A DNA stretch of 64,000 nt from Hofstenia miamia (Eukaryota > Xenacoelomorpha > Acoela), in NCBI GenBank assembly GCA_004352715.1, contig SCFE01000097.1:517709-581708 (forward strand). Reading direction: 5' to 3'. The translations under genes were made by a program, and so were the position numbers. The notes under the pieces are model-generated. The model did not search any database. It worked only from the letters and a program-made list of their open reading frames with translations, and was not told the DNA's origin. How positions within the stretch are numbered: position 1 is the first letter of the stretch; every line of letters begins with the position of its first letter. Shown here one piece after another: positions 56,250 through 64,000 of the stretch.

Positions 56250-58921
56250 AAGCAAGGAGAAAGAGAAGATAGACAAGTACAGGGAGCTCGCAGTGTAAAT
56301 AGAATGGCTGTGGAAGTTAAAGAAAGTTGAAGTAGTCCCAGTAGTTGTAGGAGCACTAGGAGCAGTAAGTAAGAAGCATAAGAGATACTTGGAGGAGTTG
56401 GGAGTACCAAAGTGGGGAGGATCAGTAGCACAGAATGCAGCATTGTTAGGAACAGCAAGAGTCCTGAGGAAAGCTCTCAGACTCCCTGGGAACTGGTGAG
56501 TTCCCCGAGCTGAGAGGAATACCAGCATGAAGCTGTGAGAAGTAATAATAATAATAATAATAATATCCTACTGTTCGTTTTATGTTTCTTCCTTTTAAAG
56601 AAGAGAAATTTATAATTCGTGTGATGGAATAGCGTAGATCTTAAAATTCCTCTACTAAATATTAATCTAAATATTAAACTGGTATGTACGCATACTTACA
56701 ATATTGTTTTTACAAATTTTCTTTCACAGACATTGAATGAATAACGTACACTCTCTGCTTTGAATTTCCTCTCTACATTTCTTAAAACTTGTCAAATTTT
56801 TAATGTGCTTGCTAAAACCACAGTAAAATAGAAATTTTTTTTGTAACAGATTTGTATAAATCTTCTGATTCACGTAAATGTTCTTCTTTTAATATTTTTA
56901 AATTGGCCTTTGAAGTTTATGTTAAAATTCATATTTTTAATTTATCAACTTGTTTACCAGTCATTGCTTCCCTATATGATATGCATTAGTTGTAGCTATT
57001 CCTGCACCACAAAATACTAAATAATTTCTTTCATTGAATAGTTGATTCTAATGCTAGTTAAACCAAGTAATATATTATCACTCGTGCTAAGTATTGCTTC
57101 AAAGTTTATTCACATAAATTAATCCTATAAATGTAATAGTTCAACAATGTCGGACTTCGCGCTCATTACATTGCAAATGTTTATGCTGCCAGACTGATGG
57201 TTCCTGCAAAAAAAGGTGTGATTGTTCATATAAGTTCTATTGGTGCTGACAGGTACTTTTTTAATGTTGCCTATGGTGCTGGCAAAGCGGCATTAGATCG
57301 AATTTCTAGTGATTGCGCCCATGAATTAGGGGTAAGTAAAGTACCAACATTTAAGCCATGATCCTAATGATTCAACATTTATAATCAATGAAATACATCG
57401 TGATAAATTTGTAAAATATAACGAATAATTTAAGATTTATCACGCATTAATCAAGCAGTCTATGTCAATTTGTTTATGACAATATAACACTTTGTCAATA
57501 ATAGTAATTCTATAGGCGCTTGAATATAATTGTTTAATCTATAAGTATATAAGATAAAATTTGCAAAATTCTCATTATGTCCAACTTTATGGGGTGTGCT
57601 GACTACAATCGTGGAGTTGATTTACCAGATTAAAATTTGCATAAATTTTCTAAATGGAAGTCAAGCAATCACTGGCCTTATCTACACCCTCATATTCTGT
57701 AGATGTGGCATGCAATAATGCACATATTTCTAAACAACGGAGATAAACTAAACAAACACTATTTTTAAATCGTTTTCACTTGCTGAGAACCATATAGAGC
57801 GACATAGTCTTCAAAAACGAAAAAAGAGAAGGTGCTTAAAATGCTGCCCTTACCACTAAGCTTATAGATAAATTGTAATATTTTCAAGTGTTCATGAATC
57901 ACATTGTAGTGTTTGACATTGTTAGATTTGTGGTCTTATCTGAATGACTATATCTTTATCTATGAATGAATTATTACATGCCCTATAAGCTTTCATTCCA
58001 ATGATCCTAGGAAATGTTTAACAGGGGCGGTTACAATTTTTTGTCTAAAAATATTATAGAACGATTACATATTTGAAAGTTATGCAAAATCTAATCATAT
58101 TTTGCAAAAATTTCAATGATTTATGATGTTCTTGAAATCTAAAATTTGTACACATGAAAGCCAGTCGTTTTAAGTCGGCCTTCTTTGATGCGATAGCCGG
58201 AAATGTTTGGGAAAAATGGTTTTTATAGCATGAAGAACACTAAAAAATGTCTCTGTCGTGCTAATCACATTAATATACCGCAATTTCCTAAAATGTTTTT
58301 GAAGGAGATAGGAGGTCGGCTGTAACTCCCCACAACCGCGCTTTGTTCGTATTACTTTCTTTACAGATCAGGTTATATATGATTGGTGGAGATGAGTCGA
58401 ATGAAGCATAATTCAAAACTCGAAATTTCAATAACTAAATATTACAGTGAAATTTAAACAAGTAGGAAAATTCATAAATTATCCAAAATATTAAGACTGT
58501 ATTTTACAAACTATTTTGCCAAGATGATCTCATTTGACCTTTACCATCATTTGCATTTAACAAAGATGTGATTATATCCTTAGTTTTTAGCATAAAATTA
58601 CTTATAGTTTACATTCAATATCTATAGCAACAAATATTTAGCAATGATTGAATATTTGTGTTTTAGGAATATAATATCACAAGTCTTGCTGTCCATCCGG
58701 GACCTGTAACTACAGAACTAGCACGGAAATTCTTCGAAGAAGCCAAAAGTCCAGAAATGGTAGGAAAATCAATTGTCTCCCTCGTATCTGATCCAGACAT
58801 TTTTCAACATAGTGGGAAAGTTTTATCAGCAAAGGAATTGTTCAAAATGTACAGCTTGAATTTTGATTATAAAGAATATAATGTAATTTTTGAAAACGAA
58901 AATGCCGTTTCTTTAATATAA

Positions 58922-59365
58922 CCTATGTAGTTATTGCAATTTTGAATGTATACAAGTGCAAAGAAGATTTGAGTATACGTTATGAAAATTACTTAAAAAC
59001 ATCGAATGTGAATAAGATAAAACCAAGTAGTTCTAAATAACTATTTAATAAAACTAAAAAAGAATTTATCTATAAAAAGTACACAATTCAATAGGTGTGA
59101 ATAATTTTAACATTAATTATCATAACCTACTTTTAATAATCAAAATTTTGAAATTCATCGCCTGCAAAAACAGAAAGTACCGTTTTTTGTTTTGTTCAAT
59201 TAAAAAATATAAAATTATATTTATGAGAGTAGTTTTATAGTTTCGTATCTCTCTAGAGACGAACGTGCAACACGTCATTTGGTAGCAAATATTTGAAATC
59301 GGATTCTGTTGTTTAATTTAAATATATATATTAACTTAAACTACATATTAATATATAAGTAGAAT

Positions 59366-59410
<45 letters not shown>

Positions 59411-60709
59411 AAGGTTGAGCAAAATTTTCTAAAGGCATCTTAAGTATTTGTACCAAGAATAGCGAAAAAGATCATTCAAATTTAAAAATCTACATTTGAA
59501 ACTATTCGCTAATATTTCAAAATTCAACAAAGGTCATTCATTTTCAATTGTCAATCATACTTTCAAATCGCAATTTCAAAAAAATCAAAACAGATAATCG
59601 ATGCTCCTAATCATTCTTTAAATGAAGGACTTCTTAAAAGCACGATGAAAAATACTAGAACATTACTAAGATCAACACCATCACATAAAGCATTATACAC
59701 TAAGCCCTTCCTTATGAACATTTAGGAATTTCCTATTTACATTTGTAAAAAAAAATTATAATTGTAGTAATAAATGTAGAATTTGTGAGCTTCCATCTGC
59801 TACTATTTCCCAACTGTTAAATTCTGCTGCAAAAACTATAAATTTGATGAATCTCGTGAAGAAAATATATCCGTTCACTGTTTTTGCTTCTTTTATAGCG
59901 CTTGCGCCTCATAGTGCAAAAAACGGTAAGTTTAAACATGTTACCTAGACGTTTGAGTTTATCATATCAGGGTACAAAATAAGGAAACCACACTTAAAAT
60001 TAGTTATGTCAGAGATGAACTGGCTACCGCTGGCTGAACATGGTCGGTTTAGGCTGAGAGCTAAAAATTACAAGCACTAGAAACTGGTCTTTTTAGTACT
60101 GTCGTAGCGAAAGCAAAAAAATAATTGGATGACATATTTAATACCTGAACTTGAAGATCAAAAGTGCTTCAAGCAAATTACTTTGATTCAATATTAAGTT
60201 AAATTCTCCAAATGCACTGATGCATTATAAAAGGTTGATTTCTTTTAGTCAACTTGGTCATCATTTTAGTTGTTGGTTCACCTCATTGGTTACATTTTTA
60301 ATGTATTGATGTTTTGAAAAAGCAAATGTTAATTGGTTTGTCTTGTTATTCATATTTTGAACAATAATTTAAATAAGTGAGTTTTCTAGACATTCAGCCT
60401 TCATGAATTTCCTATTATTTATTGCTATGCCAAAAGTAGCTGCACTCCAAAATAAATTATTACAACTATTTAATTTAATAAAACATTTAATATTTGTAAA
60501 ACTGCCAGCGAGCAAAAATAGGAGCAAGATATTGGCAATACTGTTTGGATTTACTAATTAATTTTCATCTAAAAATAGCACATATATTTGGGGGGTCTGA
60601 TAAGTAAGATGACCCAAATAAGTCATGAAGTCATAAAATACGATCATATTTCAAGGCAAAATTTTTGGAGTCATATTTTGTTATATAGTCTTTCCAAACA
60701 GCAAACAGC
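58922..60709. other. Intergenic part of the right arm
   Basis: Mirror of 22755-24542. Holds the (TA)n tract 59369-59408. No gene. Confidence 0.4.
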
Positions 60710-61077
60710 AAGGATTGATGGACCATTGATGGCCCACTATTGTTTCCACTGTGGACCATTATTGGAGTCGGACCGCTGGACCATTAATGGCCCAATTATA
60801 AATCCAATAATGTAAACTAACTGCAATCAATATGGGGATATTTTTTTACATAAACAATAATTTATTACAAAACTAATTTATATTCATTGTTTATAACGTA
60901 AATGTACTTTAAAATATTTTATAATATTTTTTTGAAATCATTTGAATTTGCTCAAAAATACTTTATTATTGGCCTATTGTTAGATATATGGCTGGGCCAT
61001 TAATAGCCCAGCGGCCAAACGCCAATGATGGTCAATAATAGAAACAATAATGGACCATCAATGGCCCATGAATCCTT
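60710..61077. mobile_element. MITE with ~85-bp TIRs (right arm copy)
   Basis: Mirror copy of 22387-22754. Starts aaggattgatggaccattga. Confidence 0.7.
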
Positions 61078-61700
61078 ATTACTTGGGTAATAGGTCATAT
61101 TTAACTTACTCGCTCTCTTTTTGAAATGTGTAACAAAATAATTTTTGTAGGTGTTGTATTTCCTCAACTTCAGGCATGTTATGCTATTAATTGTGTGGTG
61201 GAGAGATGTTGTTCCATGCTAAAGAAATTATTAAGCAAAGACAGAAATTTCTTGACAAAAAACTTTATAAACTATTTCCTGATTATATTATTATAATTAT
61301 TTTAATATTTTATTTCCTTAGCCTGTTTTTTTGAAGTCATGAATAAAGTCACAATGTGACAATTAAGAAGTCATATCTAGGTGGTCACCAAAATGATAAG
61401 TAACAGGATCTTGCACTTCTCCAGACACTAGACAGCGGAAAATAGAAACCGAGGGCGCAAATATTAGTTTTGACATGTATTGTAAGTGTACTGGCAGTAT
61501 TTGACTGATTGTCGTAAATGTTATTAGATACGCATAACATTTGTTCAATTTGTGAATTTTAGATTATGTACGACTAAATATGTTTATTTAATAATCTGAT
61601 CATAGATAACTGTTGGTCACAATATATTTGTTCTTCAAAAATTCAAAAAATAATATGACATTGAAAGGAAAAATTATCATAATGAACTGATCAGTTACAT
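61078..61700. other. Non-coding part of the right arm
   Basis: Mirror of 21764-22386. No gene recognised. Confidence 0.35.
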
Positions 61701-61743
<43 letters not shown>

Positions 61744-61744
61744 T

Positions 61745-62689
61745 TTTGATAAAATCCTCCAATCATCTCGTGACTTTGAGAATAGGGTGAGAAATTTTAT
61801 TGTATATTGTGGTGTCCTATTTATATTGTGGCATAATTGGTGGAAAATCAAATAAAAAGAGAAAATATATAAAAGACAAAAACTGTTTATGACTTTATTT
61901 TGATTTTGATCAATGCTCATGTGAGAAATAACATTTTGAACTGAGAGTACTTATGGTAACCGTATCTTTCAGCAACAGTGTTTGCAAATTGCAAACTTGA
62001 TGTGGTAAATTGGCAGATGAAGAATATGGTAACAATTCAAATCTATGAAGACATGTACATTTTGTATGGTTGCATATTTCATTATACATATGATGGAGAT
62101 TTATTTTTTATGAATTTAATTACTTTGGATTTATTTTCTATTAGTCAGGTTTTATTGATTATACAAATGGAAAGCTAAATTTTTTAGCATATGAGTAGTT
62201 CTTATGATCCCCAAATTCAATTAGTGGAATTCTGGTAAAGCTCGATATTATTTATTGAGTGTATTTACTAATGCACATGAGCAGCAATCAAATAATTCCA
62301 ACGTTGTGTTGTGCAACTGTGAATAATACTATTGGTGAATATTTGTATACATCACAAATAGGTAGCAGCTTCCTAACCTGCATTTAGTGATAACAAATAT
62401 ACAATTACTAATATCTGAAGTCGCATTATTAGTCAATTTTACTCAACAATTTGGATCTAAAAAGTTAAGATATACCCAATGTTTGGCTAACTAGCTGTTT
62501 CTGAATTTGTTACTACATGTATAAATGAAAACAAAAAATAGCTAGTTAAGCAAAAATAGGGAAAAACCTTAATCATACACCTAAATTAGATTAACTTCGT
62601 GGTCAGGGGTGTAAAACCTTGAATCATTCCCATCATGGAATCCTTACCACTACTTTACATGAACTGCTCAATAATTCATATTAATTACA
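61745..62689. other. AT-rich intergenic
   Basis: The frame 61978-62178 has no domain. No counterpart in the left flank at the same mirror position apart from weak similarity near 62660-62690. Confidence 0.35.
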
Positions 62690-62815
62690 TCATCATACTT
62701 TGGGCTAATTATAATATAAGTTTTAAGCAAATCCTTGAAAAAAAGATTAACTAATTCTGTTACTGCTATTTATATGATCAATCAAAACAAGTAATATATA
62801 TATATATATATATAT
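62690..62815. repeat. Diverged outer inverted repeat, right side
   Basis: The reverse complement matches 20645-20790, including a ~45-bp nearly perfect core ending at the taactaattctg side, and a (TA)n tract at 62793-62815 in the corresponding place. Confidence 0.75.
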
Positions 62816-64000
62816 TCGGGTAGACTTGTCTACTTGTTCTTGCTAAAATTAACAAGGAGCAATTCAGCACTTGCTCAAACATTTGTATATTAAATCTTGG
62901 TTAGCTAATGAATCACAATAAATTCTAATTCAATTCTTCTTGTATGTTCTTTCAATCTTAGCTCTTTAATCACTTAGCAGATTATTTTGGTGGATTAAGC
63001 TACAGAATAGAATTTAATAAGCTAATGCAGTTGGGTTGCAAAATTCCCTTTATTGCAAATCAAGCATAATAAGAACAATCAATGCATAAAATTATTAAGA
63101 GGTAAGCAACAGTAGAGAACACCACAATACACATCCAATTGCTTTGTAACTGGTGATCACTGCACAATGTTTCAGGTAATAGTCTCAGTAAGTAATAATA
63201 TGGATTTGAAAGCAGAACAATCTCTCTTGGAGTCATACCCACTAACTACATGACAAAATAGTAATGGATTAAGTAAAGCATCACTCAAACTAAGCCTATC
63301 TCAGCTTGTGTTAATTTTAGTACAGTACTTTCACCATGCACTAATGCATCCGCCTGTTTTTTATTGTTTCCACCTTTTGATCATTCCAGCTTACTGTTGT
63401 GAATTCAGCTTGTTTTGTCATTTTTAATACTGCTCCTTTTTGGTTCTTATGATATCTGCATATTTCAGGAACTCTGTTTCTCTTATATCTTCTGATATCA
63501 TTGTTATTTCTTTTATGTTATTCATTTTTTCTGACAATATTTGGTAAAATTTTCAATATAGATGTAGTCATTTTACCCCAACCATCAGTGTTACTTAAGC
63601 ATCTGTTGTATTTGTGTGTTTCATTTGTTCCAGTATCCTGGTGTTTGGGTATAAGAATTGAAAAACTTTCAATAGACTTCGCATGTTTGTCACATCTCTG
63701 TAGAAAAAACATATGTTTCTCTCACCTCCTCTTCTGTTATTTCATTTGGATTGTTTTTATTCATTCTTAACATAGTGACTATTTCTACCCATTTGGATAC
63801 ATTGTAATATCTGTATTGTATGTTCCATATGTCAAGCCACACTATGTTGTTGATTTCCAAGAATAAGATAACCAATTTTATTGTTCATTTCTCTATTTCT
63901 TCTTTTAGATTCTTTATACTAAATACTATGAGGTGATTGTTCCCTTGATATATATATGCTCACTGTTTTCATTCTTTATCATGATTTCTTTTGATTTCTT
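62816..64000. other. No gene recognised
   Basis: From about 63330 the plus strand is pyrimidine-rich, and the minus strand has two overlapping frames in different phases (63875-63690 and 63712-63518) with ordinary amino acid composition. They may be parts of one broken coding sequence (possibly a retroelement), but no motif is diagnostic. Confidence 0.3.

Larger units (their letters stand above)
54534..56563 (+). mobile_element. Non-LTR retrotransposon fragment (R4/Dong-like), right arm
   Basis: Order on the plus strand: tRNA-like head (54535-54604), frame with [20 protein letters not shown] (RT domain 2), [20 protein letters not shown] (domain 3), a shifted [13 protein letters not shown] (domain 4), then directly a linker-like [18 protein letters not shown]. 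The YxDD palm motif is deleted. The C-terminal block (about 56170-56500) reads [20 protein letters not shown] and [20 protein letters not shown]. The 3' end abuts (TAA)n at 56541-56563. Elements of the R4 clade such as Dong insert in TAA repeats. In this arm the block near 56295 carries an in-frame stop that the left arm lacks. Confidence 0.7.
54088..58921 (+). pseudogene. DHRS1: DHRS1-like gene copy lacking exon 1
   Basis: Exons 54088-54401, 57140-57331 and 58667-58921 are the mirror of exons 2-4 of the minus-strand gene at 24543-30706, with the same splice sites and no frame damage seen. The acceptor gtgcgtag before exon 2 is present, but upstream lies (TA)n and then the gypsy element, and no exon 1 encoding the start of the TGxxxGxG motif is found on this strand. 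Without exon 1 it lacks the start codon and the first part of the cofactor-binding loop. If the arm is an assembly duplicate, this copy does not exist. If real, it is a truncated duplicate. AATAAA at about 59046 may be its polyA signal. Confidence 0.85.
54028..61744. repeat. Right arm of 7.7-kb inverted repeat
   Basis: The reverse complement of 21720-29435. It begins in (TA)n at 54017-54050 and ends in (TA)n at 61703-61742. Beyond each, similarity to the left flank stops, or is reduced to the diverged block at 62690-62815. Confidence 0.95.

Overview
The window looks like a piece of an AT-rich metazoan (probably invertebrate) genome. It has GT-AG introns, many (TA)n and (TAA)n microsatellites, abundant transposon relics, assembly gaps (7621-7898 and 38737-39736, plus single Ns at 27997, 40424, 40504 and 55467), and nothing resembling a bacterial operon. 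The sequence does not fix a species. The one recognisable host gene is a short-chain dehydrogenase/reductase of the DHRS1 type.

Layout. 0-7.6 kb: relics of a C2H2 zinc-finger locus with a ~600-bp tandem duplication, an RT-deleted non-LTR retrotransposon (4409-6170) and a mariner transposase pseudogene (6790-7600) cut by a gap. 7.9-20.6 kb: mostly non-coding, with small TIR elements (8081-8720, 13921-14292), a decayed extra copy of the DHRS1 last exon (10505-10768), a duplicated coding-like relic (3660-4030 and 12870-13570), and a 2.75-kb DNA transposon with ~640-bp TIRs (15421-18175). 20.6-30.7 kb: a complete four-exon DHRS1-like gene on the minus strand, with a non-LTR retroelement in intron 2. 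33-43.3 kb: non-LTR RT fragments, a ~690-bp inverted repeat pair (33686-34378 and 42619-43311) enclosing a broken transposase-like/DUF4806-like gene, a 590-bp hairpin element, a 1-kb gap and an apparent LTR-element leader. 43.3-53.8 kb: a degenerate Ty3/gypsy-type LTR retrotransposon on the minus strand (gag, protease, RT, RNase H, integrase) followed by unrecognised ORFs and a signal-peptide/TM env-like gene. 54.0-61.7 kb: a second, mirror-image copy of 21.7-29.4 kb carrying DHRS1 exons 2-4 but not exon 1. 61.7-64 kb: AT-rich sequence without a recognisable gene.

The dominant structural signal is this mirror. Every position x in 21.72-29.43 kb matches position 83464-x on the other strand in 54.03-61.74 kb. 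Microsatellite lengths and a single ambiguous N are mirrored too. Both arms start and stop inside (TA)n tracts. Outside the outer breakpoints a diverged inverted homology continues (20.65-20.79 kb against 62.69-62.82 kb). I therefore suspect an older real inverted duplication of the DHRS1 region in which one arm has been written twice by the assembler. Recent duplication or gene conversion is the alternative. No clearly new functional system is demonstrated. The best candidates for novelty are the long-TIR transposon at 15.4-18.2 kb, the transposase/DUF4806 composite at 36.3-38.4 kb, and the unrecognised ORFs between pol and env of the gypsy element.
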